41,434 bases of DNA from Betaproteobacteria bacterium UBA2293 (GTDB lineage: Bacteria; Pseudomonadota; Gammaproteobacteria; Burkholderiales; Rhodocyclaceae): positions 10,957 to 52,390 of the forward strand of contig DDWF01000090.1 of the NCBI GenBank assembly GCA_002345845.1. Reading direction: 5' to 3'. Below the pieces are notes generated by a model. It saw only the letters and a program-made list of their open reading frames with translations. It was not told the DNA's origin and searched no databases. Position numbers and translations under genes: made by a program. Position 1 is the first letter of the stretch; each line of letters begins with the position of its first letter. Below, piece after piece: positions 31,277 through 38,712 of the stretch.

Positions 31277-32731
31277 TTACAGCTTGATGCAGACGTTCTT
31301 GAGTTCGGTGTAGAACTCGAGCGAATGCACGCCGCCCTCGCGGCCGATCCCGGACTGCTTGGCGCCGCCGAAGGGCGTGCGCAGGTCGCGCAGGAACCAG
31401 CTGTTAACCCAGACCAGACCGGCTTCGATCCTGCCGGCGACACGGTGGGCGCGATTGACGTCCTGGGTGAATACGGAAGCCGCCAGACCGTAGGTCGTGT
31501 TGTTGGCGCGCTTGATGACTTCCTCTTCACTATCGAAGGGCATCACCGTCGTGCACGGTCCGAAGATTTCCTCGCGGACCACGGCAGCGTTCTCGTCAAG
31601 ACCGGTCCAGATGGTCGGCTGCACCCAGGCACCGTTGGCCAGTTCGCCCGGCATCTCGGGAATGCCGCCGCCGGTAACGACCGTGGCACCTTCCTCGACC
31701 GCCTTGCGGTAGTAGGAGAGCACCTTGTCGCGGTGCTCCTGGCTGACCAGCGGACCCATATTGGCCGCCGGATCGCTGGGGACACCGAGTTTCAGCTTTT
31801 CGGCACCAGCTTTCAGGGCGGCAACGAAGGTGTCGAACAGCGGGCGCTCGACATAGACGCGCTCGGTACCCAGGCAGACCTGGCCGCAATTGGAGAAGCA
31901 GGAGCGGATGGTCGCCTCGATGGCGACTTCCAGGTTTGCGTCGGCGAAAACGATGGCCGGGTTCTTGCCGCCCATTTCCAGCGATACCGGCCGGGCGCCG
32001 TCGGCGGCGGCCTTCATGATGGCGGCACCGGTGCGCGTTTCGCCGGTGAAGGTGATGGCATTGACGCCCTGGTTGGTGGTCAGGAATTCGCCGGCCGAGT
32101 TCGGGCCGAAGCCGTGCACCACGTTGTAGACGCCCTTGGGCACGCCGCAGGCATTCATCACTTCGCCGAGCAATGTTGCGGTCGACGGCGTTTCTTCGGA
32201 AGGTTTGACAACGACGGCGTTGCCGCAGGCCAGCGCCGGGCCGACCTTCCAGGTCATCAGCAGCAGCGGCAGGTTCCACGGGCAGACGACGCCGACGACA
32301 CCGACCGGACGGCGCATCGCGTAGTTGATGGCGCCCTTGCCGTCCGGCGTGGCCATTTCGAAGAACTCGGTCGGCGCGTTCTTGATCACGTCGGCGAAGA
32401 TCTTGAAGTTGGCGGCGCCGCGCGGGATGTCGATATGCGAAGCGAGGCTCTTCGGCTTGCCGGTGTCGGCGCATTCGGCTTCGAGGAATTCATCGAAGCG
32501 GCGGGTGATCTCGTCGGCCACCTTGTTCAGGATGTCGGTGCGCTCGACGACGGTCATCTTGCCCCACGGGCCTTCGAGCGCCGCACGGGCGGCGGCGACA
32601 GCGGCATCGACCTCGGCCTTGCCGGCTTCGTGCACCATGCCGATGACGCTGTTGTCGAGCGGCGTACGCTTTTCGAATTGCTTGCCGGTGGCGACGAACT
32701 CGCCGTTGATGAAATTCAGGATCTGTTTCAT
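31277..32731 (-). CDS. dmpC: 2-hydroxymuconic semialdehyde dehydrogenase
   Basis: Oxidises 2-hydroxymuconic semialdehyde to 4-oxalocrotonate with NAD+. 484 aa aldehyde dehydrogenase: VVCPWNLPLLLMTWKVGPAL, catalytic Glu in VSLEMGGKNP, catalytic Cys in NCGQVCLGTER and the terminal PFGGAKQSGIGREGG. AAGGA lies before the ATG. The 39-base gap to the GlcG-like gene is larger than elsewhere in the operon but holds no terminator. Confidence 0.96.
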   Translation of the reverse strand: MKQILNFINGEFVATGKQFEKRTPLDNSVIGMVHEAGKAEVDAAVAAARAALEGPWGKMTVVERTDILNKVADEITRRFDEFLEAECADTGKPKSLASHIDIPRGAANFKIFADVIKNAPTEFFEMATPDGKGAINYAMRRPVGVVGVVCPWNLPLLLMTWKVGPALACGNAVVVKPSEETPSTATLLGEVMNACGVPKGVYNVVHGFGPNSAGEFLTTNQGVNAITFTGETRTGAAIMKAAADGARPVSLEMGGKNPAIVFADANLEVAIEATIRSCFSNCGQVCLGTERVYVERPLFDTFVAALKAGAEKLKLGVPSDPAANMGPLVSQEHRDKVLSYYRKAVEEGATVVTGGGIPEMPGELANGAWVQPTIWTGLDENAAVVREEIFGPCTTVMPFDSEEEVIKRANNTTYGLAASVFTQDVNRAHRVAGRIEAGLVWVNSWFLRDLRTPFGGAKQSGIGREGGVHSLEFYTELKNVCIKL

Positions 32732-32770
32732 TTCCTTGTTGTCCTTGTTGGGTTTGCTGTTCTATCGATT

Positions 32771-33199
32771 TCAGGTCAGTCCGATGGCCGCCAGCCCGGC
32801 CCGTGCGCATTCCTCGTCCTCGCTCTCCGAGGCGCCGGAAACGCCGATGCCGCCGATCCATTCGCCGCCGTCACCGGGTACCGGCAGGCCACCGCCGAAA
32901 ACGATCAGCCGCGGCTGGTTGGAGAAGCCGAACTTCATGCCGTCGTCGTGGCCGATCGCCCCCATCCAGGCCTTGGTCGGAAAGCCGAAGCTGGCCGCGG
33001 TGTAGGCCTTGTCGATGGCGATCTGGATCGAGTGGATGAAGGCGCCGGGCTGGCGCAGGAAGGCCATCAGGTTGCCGCCGCGATCGACGACGGCAACGTT
33101 GATCTTCCAGCCCCTGGCCGCCGCGAAGGCAACCGCCGCCGCACAGGCTACGGAGGCTGCCTCGGCAGTGATCCCCGGCGTGCTGACGGCGACTTGCAT
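32771..33199 (-). CDS. GlcG/HbpS family protein
   Basis: A 142 aa protein of the GlcG/HbpS (DUF336) family: VAVVDRGGNLMAFLRQPGAF followed by SIQIAIDKAYTAASF and the C-terminal GGLPVPGDGGEWIGGIGVSG. HbpS binds haem outside streptomycete cells; most homologues have no assigned function but are frequent companions of aromatic and glycolate operons. No signal peptide, so cytosolic. Its ATG overlaps the dmpB stop (TGATG), so translation is coupled to catechol dioxygenase. A role in protecting or servicing the iron enzyme is a guess. Confidence 0.87.
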   Translation of the reverse strand: MQVAVSTPGITAEAASVACAAAVAFAAARGWKINVAVVDRGGNLMAFLRQPGAFIHSIQIAIDKAYTAASFGFPTKAWMGAIGHDDGMKFGFSNQPRLIVFGGGLPVPGDGGEWIGGIGVSGASESEDEECARAGLAAIGLT

Positions 33200-34125
33200 C
33201 AGGTCACCACCGTCAGGAAGCGGTCGTTCAGCTTGCGGTCGTGGTAGAAGACGGCCGCGCCGACTTCATCCATGGTCCACTTCGTCGGCTTCTGATCCGG
33301 ATAGGCATAGTTGCCGCCGCAGAAGGTTTCAAAGCGATTGCCGTTCGGATCGAAGGCATAGATGGTCGTGCCGCGGGTGACACCGTGACGGGTCGGGCCG
33401 ATGTCGATGGAAACGCGATTCATCGACATCAGGTCGGCGGCGCGCAGCACCTGCTCCCAGGTCTCGAGCAGGAAGGAAACGTGGTGCAGCTTGCCCGGTT
33501 CCGGATGACGGACGAAGGCGATGTCATGCGCCTTGGTCGAACACGACAACCAGATCGCCAGATCCTGGCTGTCGTCGAGCGCAATGTGCTCGACCAGGAA
33601 AAAGCCGAGAACGTCCTGGAAAATGGCCTGAGCCTTTTCGATGTCCGGACCGTAGAGCAAGGCGTGGTCGAGGCGGATCGGGGCGATGCCCTTTTCGGCG
33701 CTGGCGCACCAGGCTTCGGGATTGAGCTCGCCCATGTCGTTGCCGATGGCGGTCTTGTGCGCATACAGCTCGATGTCGTGGCCGGTGGGCAGCGTGAAGC
33801 GTACGCGCTCGCCGGTTTCCAGCAATTCGCCGGCCGGGATGCGCTTCGTCGCGACGCCATAGGCATTGAGATCCTTCTCCAGCTTGGCCAGCGTTGCGTC
33901 GCTATCGACCTTGAAAGCGAAGAAATCGATGCCGGCGGTATCGGCCTGGCGCAGGATCACACTGTTGTGATCGCGCTCTTCCCAGGTCTTGAAATAAACG
34001 CGGCCCTGAGCGTCGCGACCGGTTTCGATCAGACCCAGCACCTTCGAATAAAAATCGACGCTTTCCTCAATGTCGAGGACCCGCATCTGCGCGTGTCCGG
34101 GACGAAGCACTCCTGTCATTGCCAT
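33199..34125 (-). CDS. dmpB: Catechol 2,3-dioxygenase
   Basis: Extradiol ring cleavage of catechol to 2-hydroxymuconic semialdehyde using Fe(II) and O2. 308 aa, two vicinal-oxygen-chelate domains. The iron ligands are His154 (IRLDHALLYG), His215 (GKLHHVSFL) and Glu266 (GNRFETFCGG), one residue offset from XylE H153/H214/E265; the family signature TTIYAFDPNGNRFETFCGGN is intact. The start is preceded by AGGAGACAAAC. It is first in the lower-pathway transcript, behind its own promoter. Confidence 0.98.
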   Translation of the reverse strand: MAMTGVLRPGHAQMRVLDIEESVDFYSKVLGLIETGRDAQGRVYFKTWEERDHNSVILRQADTAGIDFFAFKVDSDATLAKLEKDLNAYGVATKRIPAGELLETGERVRFTLPTGHDIELYAHKTAIGNDMGELNPEAWCASAEKGIAPIRLDHALLYGPDIEKAQAIFQDVLGFFLVEHIALDDSQDLAIWLSCSTKAHDIAFVRHPEPGKLHHVSFLLETWEQVLRAADLMSMNRVSIDIGPTRHGVTRGTTIYAFDPNGNRFETFCGGNYAYPDQKPTKWTMDEVGAAVFYHDRKLNDRFLTVVT

Positions 34126-34149
34126 GTTTGTCTCCTCTTTTGTGATGAC

Positions 34150-34167
34150 TGCACAAAAATCTGTGCA
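34150..34167. promoter_or_regulatory. Inverted repeat, candidate GntR operator 1
   Basis: TGCACA-N6-TGTGCA, perfect arms, between the dmpB promoter and the dmpB start. A protein bound here would block transcription just after initiation. The nearest regulator gene is the divergent GntR/FCD protein. Confidence 0.5.
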
Positions 34168-34181
34168 ATCGATTTACCGTT

Positions 34182-34210
34182 ACGATATTTACAACAAATC
34201 TCGAAGTCAA
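34182..34210 (-). promoter_or_regulatory. Sigma-70-like promoter of the meta-cleavage operon
   Basis: On the minus strand, TTGACT (34210-34205), a 17-base spacer and TATCGT (34187-34182). It matches the -35 at five positions and the -10 at four. It lies 57 bases before dmpB. No -24/-12 sigma-54 pattern is seen in this gap, unlike at dmpK. Confidence 0.45.
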
Positions 34211-34226
34211 CATGTTTTCTCGAGAT
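34198..34226. promoter_or_regulatory. Inverted repeat, candidate GntR operator 2
   Basis: ATCTCGA (34198-34204) and TCGAGAT (34220-34226), perfect 7-bp arms, 15 bases apart, flanking the -35 of the dmpB promoter. It could bind the divergent GntR regulator and control both directions. Confidence 0.45.
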
Positions 34227-34294
34227 TTTTAAACTCAACCGAAAATCCATCGTCTCGGGTAGAATTTTTCAGACTCAACCCTTACGCCAAAATC

Positions 34295-35005
34295 ATGAAT
34301 ATCAGTGCCTCTGCCGAGGGTTTTCCGGCCGAACCCAAGACCCTGGTCGAATCCGCCTACCGCGCGCTGCGCCGCGACATCATCGAGGGCCATCTACCCC
34401 CCGGCGAGAAGCTGCGTGTCGAGCACCTGAAGGACAACTACGGTGTCGGCGCCGGCACCCTGCGCGAGGCGCTATCCCTGCTCATTTCCGACGCCCTGGT
34501 CGTTAGCCAGGGACAACGCGGCTTCCGCGTCGCCCCGGTTTCGCTCGAGGACTTCGGCGACATCACCCGCACCCGCGTCATGCTCGAATGCGAAGCCCTG
34601 CGCCAGTCGATCACCATGGGCGACGACGCCTGGGAGGCCGACCTGGTCGCCGCCTTCCACCGCCTGGCCAAGGCCGAGGAAAAGCGCATCGGTAGCGAAA
34701 TGCGTGAGGAATGGGAGGAACGCAACCGCATCTTTCACGAGGTACTGATTGCCGCCTGTCCGTCGCGCTGGCTCAAGCATTTCCTTTCCATCCTCTACCA
34801 CCAGGCCGAACGCTACCGGCGGATGTCGCTATACCTGGCGCCGATTCCACGCGATGTCCATGTCGAACACGAGGCCCTGCTCCAGGCCGCCATCGGCCGC
34901 GACCCGGAGCGCGCCACCACCCTCCTCGCCGAGCACATCCTGCTCACCTTCCGCGCCATCGAGGCAATTCCCACCGAGCAACTGAACAACAAGCTGCCCG
35001 CCTGA
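34295..35005 (+). CDS. GntR/FCD-family transcriptional regulator (AphS-like)
   Basis: A 236 aa regulator. The winged helix is at residues about 18-80 (SAYRALRRDIIEGHLPPGEK, YGVGAGTLREALSLL) and the FCD effector domain follows, with RIFHEVLIAACPSRWLKHFL and HVEHEALLQAAIGRDPERAT supplying the usual Asp/His positions. It is encoded on the opposite strand, between dmpQ and dmpB, and diverges from dmpB. In Comamonas testosteroni the GntR protein AphS represses the phenol meta genes; the same role is proposed here. The start 34295 (MNISASAEGF) is the first Met giving a normal family length; a longer frame crosses the promoter region. A TAGAAT box at 34260 may be its -10. Confidence 0.9.
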   Translation: MNISASAEGFPAEPKTLVESAYRALRRDIIEGHLPPGEKLRVEHLKDNYGVGAGTLREALSLLISDALVVSQGQRGFRVAPVSLEDFGDITRTRVMLECEALRQSITMGDDAWEADLVAAFHRLAKAEEKRIGSEMREEWEERNRIFHEVLIAACPSRWLKHFLSILYHQAERYRRMSLYLAPIPRDVHVEHEALLQAAIGRDPERATTLLAEHILLTFRAIEAIPTEQLNNKLPA

Positions 35006-35017
35006 CGCACACCGTCA
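35003..35017. repeat. Inverted repeat joining two convergent stop codons
   Basis: TGACG-N5-CGTCA. Its arms contain the TGA of the GntR gene (plus strand) and the TGA of dmpQ (minus strand), which are only 9 bases apart. There is no T-run in either direction, so a terminator role is doubtful. Confidence 0.5.
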
Positions 35018-35359
35018 GCAGGCTGCTGCGGCACCCACCGGGACCGCCTGCGGCACCCGGCAAACGTTCTTGGCCATCTTGCCGAGCACGCGCAGCGTGA
35101 TATCGCTGGTCGGCTTGACCCGACACGCCAGCACACGATTCGCCGCCTCATCCTCGACGCTGACGTACTCGCGGCTCATCACCCGCTTGAAGTAAGTACC
35201 CGAGGTGATCTCCACCTTGCACACGCCGCAGCCGCCGCCGCGGCAACCGACCGGAATGCCTTTCTTGCCCAGGCGCTCCATGCCGGCCAGCAGCGACTCC
35301 TGCGGCGAGCAGCGATAGGTCTCGCCGGTTTCCTCGATCAACACGTTGAAATAGATCAT
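35015..35359 (-). CDS. dmpQ: Plant-type [2Fe-2S] ferredoxin, catechol dioxygenase reactivator
   Basis: XylT/DmpQ-type ferredoxin that re-reduces the oxidised iron of catechol 2,3-dioxygenase. 114 aa. Cluster ligands Cys39, Cys44, Cys47 (VGCRGGGCGVCKV) and Cys79 (LACRV). The last residue is an additional Cys114 after AAAA, which is unusual. The start 35359 (MIYFNVLIEE) has CGGAG upstream. It follows dmpP by 18 bases and is convergent with the GntR gene, so dmpQ ends the upper transcript. Confidence 0.93.
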   Translation of the reverse strand: MIYFNVLIEETGETYRCSPQESLLAGMERLGKKGIPVGCRGGGCGVCKVEITSGTYFKRVMSREYVSVEDEAANRVLACRVKPTSDITLRVLGKMAKNVCRVPQAVPVGAAAAC

Positions 35360-35377
35360 GGCCGCTCCGTCGCCCAC

Positions 35378-36439
35378 TCAGATGTTCTTGAACAGTGGAC
35401 TTTTCAGTTGTTGCGAAGCATCGGCGGCGGAGAAGAACTTCTCCATGTAGATGTCGCGCTCGAACAGCCGGCCCTGGATCAACGTCGTGATGCAGGCTTC
35501 GATCATTGCCGGCGGGCCGCACAGGTAGGCCTTGTGGCCGCGGAAATCGTTGGCGAAGTGCTCCTTGGCCGCCGCGTGCACGAAGCCGCGGGCGCCTCCC
35601 CAGTCCGAGCCGTCGGGCTCATCGGAGAGCGCCGGCACGTAGGTGAAGTTGGGATATTTCTCGGCCAGCGCCCGGAATTCGGCGTCGTAATACAGCTCGG
35701 CGCGGCTGCGCTGGCCATAGACGAGGGTCATCGGCAGCGTGCAGCCTTCGCTGAGCAGATCCTCGATCATCGATTTTGGACTGGACAGCCCGGAACCGCC
35801 GGCCATGAAGATCAGCGGGACGTTGGCCGACTTCTTGACGAAGAAGCGGCCGTACGGACCGCTCAACTTCAGGGTATCGCCCACTGCCAGCTGCTCGTGC
35901 AGCCAGGTGGTGACCTGGCCGCCGGGCACGATGCGGACATTGAGTTCGATGATCTCATCGGTCTGCGGTGCATTGGCCAGCGAGAATGCACGCGACTGGC
36001 CGCCCACGGCATCGACTTCCAGGTTGACGTACTGGCCGGCCTGGAATTGCATCGCACGATCCAGCTTCAGCCAGATGCCGCGGATGGTCGGCGTCAGCGC
36101 CTCGATCCGGATCACCTCGCCGCTGTAGTCCTCAACCGGCAGGTTCAGCGAGTCGGGATCGTCCTCGATCTCCGCCTCGATCACCACGTCCGATTCGAGC
36201 CGGGCGCAGCAGGCCAGGCACTTGCCTTCCTCGCGCTCGAAATCCATCAGGGCGAAGGTCGAGGCCTCGCCGTGGTCGATTTCGCCGTCCGTCACCTGCA
36301 CCTTGCAGGTGGCGCACAGGCCGTGGCAGCAGGCGTGCGGCAGGTAGATGCCGGCACGCAGGGCGGCGTCGAGGATGGTCTGCCCGTCCTCGACCTCGAT
36401 CGTCTGGCCAAGCGGTTCGATGGTCAGTTCGTAGCTCAT
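35378..36439 (-). CDS. dmpP: Phenol hydroxylase reductase component (FAD, [2Fe-2S])
   Basis: Transfers electrons from NADH to the diiron oxygenase. 353 aa. N-terminal ferredoxin domain with Cys37, Cys42, Cys45 and Cys77 (HACCHGLCATCKV, CLACCA). The FAD-binding motif is SRAFSLANAP, the NADH domain starts PLIFMAGGSGLSSPKSMIED, and the C-terminal YLCGPPAMIEACI is the usual NAD-binding end. It lies 12 bases after dmpO. Confidence 0.97.
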   Translation of the reverse strand: MSYELTIEPLGQTIEVEDGQTILDAALRAGIYLPHACCHGLCATCKVQVTDGEIDHGEASTFALMDFEREEGKCLACCARLESDVVIEAEIEDDPDSLNLPVEDYSGEVIRIEALTPTIRGIWLKLDRAMQFQAGQYVNLEVDAVGGQSRAFSLANAPQTDEIIELNVRIVPGGQVTTWLHEQLAVGDTLKLSGPYGRFFVKKSANVPLIFMAGGSGLSSPKSMIEDLLSEGCTLPMTLVYGQRSRAELYYDAEFRALAEKYPNFTYVPALSDEPDGSDWGGARGFVHAAAKEHFANDFRGHKAYLCGPPAMIEACITTLIQGRLFERDIYMEKFFSAADASQQLKSPLFKNI

Positions 36440-36451
36440 GCCGCCCCCGGA

Positions 36452-36808
36452 TCAGAAAAAGGTGCCGTCGCCGTTCAGGCCGGGAGTCTGCAGGCGCAAC
36501 ACATCCTTGTGCTTGAGACCGAGCTCGGCCAGCGTCTTGTTCATGTCCGGCTGGAACGGCTTGCCGGACTTGAGCCAGACGGCCTTGGCGAAATCGACCT
36601 TGGCCCAGTCCGGGTGACGGCCGTAGGCAAAGCTCAGCCGCTGCTCGACCAGTTCCGAAAACCTGGTACTCGGCGGCAGCGCAAAAGCGAGCGGCGCGAC
36701 AAACAGGAAATGGTCATCCCAGCCCACGAATAGCAGCTGGTTGCCGTGAAATTTGTCCTGCGTATCGGCAGCAGGATATTGGTAGTCATAGAGGGCCTTG
36801 ACAGCCAT
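36452..36808 (-). CDS. dmpO: Phenol hydroxylase oxygenase gamma subunit (DmpO)
   Basis: Small subunit of the (alpha-beta-gamma)2 phenol hydroxylase. 118 aa, ending DVLRLQTPGLNGDGTFF. The motifs VKALYDYQYPAADTQDKFHG and FVGWDDHFLFVAPLAFALP are those of DmpO/PhO. AGGAGACGAAC precedes the ATG. A 57-base gap with a G/C hairpin separates it from dmpN. Confidence 0.95.
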   Translation of the reverse strand: MAVKALYDYQYPAADTQDKFHGNQLLFVGWDDHFLFVAPLAFALPPSTRFSELVEQRLSFAYGRHPDWAKVDFAKAVWLKSGKPFQPDMNKTLAELGLKHKDVLRLQTPGLNGDGTFF

Positions 36809-36830
36809 GTTCGTCTCCTAAGTATTGTGC

Positions 36831-36850
36831 GGAGGGCGAGCCCGCCCCCC
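36831..36850. repeat. Intercistronic hairpin between dmpN and dmpO
   Basis: On the minus strand, GGGGGGCG, loop GGCT, CGCCCTCC: an 8-bp stem with one G-U pair, no T-run. It lies in the longest gap of the upper operon and may act as an mRNA stability or processing element. Confidence 0.5.
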
Positions 36851-36865
36851 GTTGTTATCGATCGG

Positions 36866-38422
36866 TCAGGTGTTCTGCGTTGCCACGCCGCGCCAGGCGG
36901 CGAAGTTGGCCTGGTCGCCCGAACCTTCGTAATCGCAGTTATCCTTGCCGTTCTCGATGCCGCACCACTCGAGGTACTTGGCCAGGGGATCGAAGCCTTC
37001 GGCGGTGGGGTCGGTGCCTTCCGGCCAGCAATTGCCCTGATAGAGCTGATAGACCGGCAGCCAGGCCTGGATGTACTTTTCCGGCTCGGCGTCGAAGATG
37101 TGCTTACAGCCATCGGAACAGGTGTGGTACTTCTCGCCCTGGTAGTCCGACTCGCGATAGCAGATCTTGGTCGGGTCATCCGGCTCGGTGAAGAGCATCG
37201 GAATCTGGCAGACCTGGCATAGCATGGGCAAGGTATTGGCGTAAAAGCGCTCGCCCCTGTCGGCCATTTCACGCAGCTTGTCGAAACGCGGCCGGTAGTA
37301 CTTGTCGAAAGTGTTCGGGTATTTGGCCGACAACCAGTCCATCTCATCAGCATTGGGCAGCCAGGTATGCAGGCCCATTGCATGCGAGTGGGTGCACAAG
37401 GTCAGCCACAGCTGGTGCGACTGATGCTCCTTGTCGACGGTGCATTGAGCGATGCAGTCGGGCACCTTGATGCCGTACTTGGCCAGGTCGTTGAACAGCG
37501 CGCCACCGTTCTGCTCGAAGTAGATTTCCCACGCTTCCTTCCAGCTCATTACGCGCTTCGGCAGCATGTAGTCCATCATCGTGGAAACCAGGCTGAGTAC
37601 GCGGATGCCCCGCCAGGCCCACTTGTCGATCCACTTCTGGACGATCGGCAGGTTGTCCGGATCCTGCTCCAGCATGAACTTGATGCACTCGAGGCCCAGT
37701 GTCATGTGACGGGCTTCGTCGGACTGCGCCGAGAAGCCGAAGGTCACCGTCGCCATGTCGCCGTTGTAGGCGGCACCGGACATGAAGGGCACGAACAGCA
37801 GGTTGGTCAGCACGTATTCGAAGCTGAAACCGATGGCGATCATCCATTCGAAGGGGCCGGCGCTGAAGGCATCGTCGAAGAAGGACTTGGGCACCGACAG
37901 GTACCAGACGCGCTCGATCTGGCTGGTGGCACCGGCATGGAAGCCTTCGTAGAACTTGTTGTAGTTCGACAGGGCATGGATCTGCGTCTGAGCGTGACGT
38001 ATCTCGTCGATCGACTGCATCAGGCAGGCTACGCGCGGCCCGACGCCCGGGAAGTTGCGGCCGGCCGCGGCGAAACCGCGGTGGGCAACGTATTCGAGCG
38101 GCGAAATGCCGGTCAGGAACAATTTGACCGCACTCAGGTAGCGGGCATCGGTGATGCCGAGGTGGCCGTTATTCTGGGCGAAGGCGTCGAGCACCGCGTA
38201 CAGCTTGCGCTCCTTCTCGGCCTGGTATTTCCAGTAGGCATCCATGGTCAGGCGGAAGGGGTCTTCCCATTTGTCCCAGTCGTGAACCTTGATGCCCTCG
38301 AAGGTCGCTAGCGGGAACACCTTCTCTTTCGGCTGGTAAGTCGTCTCCCAATCGAGACCGCGGGTCATGTGGGCGTATTTTTCCTTGAGACCCAGTTTTT
38401 TCTTGCTGGCTTTCATATCCAT
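36866..38422 (-). CDS. dmpN: Phenol hydroxylase oxygenase alpha subunit (diiron catalytic)
   Basis: Carries the non-haem diiron centre that hydroxylates phenol to catechol. 518 aa. Iron ligands Glu110 (SPLEYVAH), Glu140 and His143 (IDEIRHAQ), Glu202 (SFEYVLTN), Glu236 and His239 (SDEARHM), at the spacing of the soluble methane monooxygenase group. A Cys-rich segment near the C-terminus (MLCQVCQIPML and YHTCSDGCKH) is consistent with the structural zinc site described for phenol hydroxylase. GAGGAGAAA precedes ATG 38422; the second Met two codons on is an alternative. Confidence 0.98.
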   Translation of the reverse strand: MDMKASKKKLGLKEKYAHMTRGLDWETTYQPKEKVFPLATFEGIKVHDWDKWEDPFRLTMDAYWKYQAEKERKLYAVLDAFAQNNGHLGITDARYLSAVKLFLTGISPLEYVAHRGFAAAGRNFPGVGPRVACLMQSIDEIRHAQTQIHALSNYNKFYEGFHAGATSQIERVWYLSVPKSFFDDAFSAGPFEWMIAIGFSFEYVLTNLLFVPFMSGAAYNGDMATVTFGFSAQSDEARHMTLGLECIKFMLEQDPDNLPIVQKWIDKWAWRGIRVLSLVSTMMDYMLPKRVMSWKEAWEIYFEQNGGALFNDLAKYGIKVPDCIAQCTVDKEHQSHQLWLTLCTHSHAMGLHTWLPNADEMDWLSAKYPNTFDKYYRPRFDKLREMADRGERFYANTLPMLCQVCQIPMLFTEPDDPTKICYRESDYQGEKYHTCSDGCKHIFDAEPEKYIQAWLPVYQLYQGNCWPEGTDPTAEGFDPLAKYLEWCGIENGKDNCDYEGSGDQANFAAWRGVATQNT

Positions 38423-38434
38423 GTCGGTTTCTCC

Positions 38435-38704
38435 TCAGTTCTTCCAGGCCAGGGTGAAGGTGTCGTCGTCTTCGTCCAGGTAGCCGGAAATGGTGATCAG
38501 GTTGACCTGCAGCTCCTGCAGGTCGAAAGCTCGGCCAATGCGTTCCTCGATGGATTCGCGACGAATGACCAGCTTGCCTTCGGCATTGATCTTGACCATG
38601 GCCGGCTGCTCGTCGAGCACGGCATGCGGGTTGTCGGCGAGGATGGACTCGACGATCGGCCGGGTGTCCTCGTTGGTTTGAAAAGCGATGAATACGGTAG
38701 ACAT
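38435..38704 (-). CDS. dmpM: Phenol hydroxylase regulatory (effector) component
   Basis: Cofactorless effector protein that docks on the oxygenase and raises turnover. 89 aa, MSTVFIAFQTNEDTRPIVES ... GRAFDLQELQVNLITISGYL. The start 38704 has AGGAGATTT just upstream; the longer frame running into dmpL is rejected. It has 8 bases to dmpL and 12 to dmpN. Confidence 0.95.
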   Translation of the reverse strand: MSTVFIAFQTNEDTRPIVESILADNPHAVLDEQPAMVKINAEGKLVIRRESIEERIGRAFDLQELQVNLITISGYLDEDDDTFTLAWKN

Positions 38705-38712
38705 GAAATCTC

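Noticed and set aside
29816..33247. Over 1100-codon open frame on the plus strand across dmpE, dmpD, dmpC and the GlcG gene
   Set aside because: Antisense shadow of four well-supported catabolic genes; no recognisable motif or ribosome binding site.
36866..38422. Toluene monooxygenase alpha subunit as an alternative to DmpN
   Set aside because: Operon content (K, L, M, N, O, P order, no Rieske ferredoxin gene) and the C-terminal Cys-rich segment fit phenol hydroxylase.
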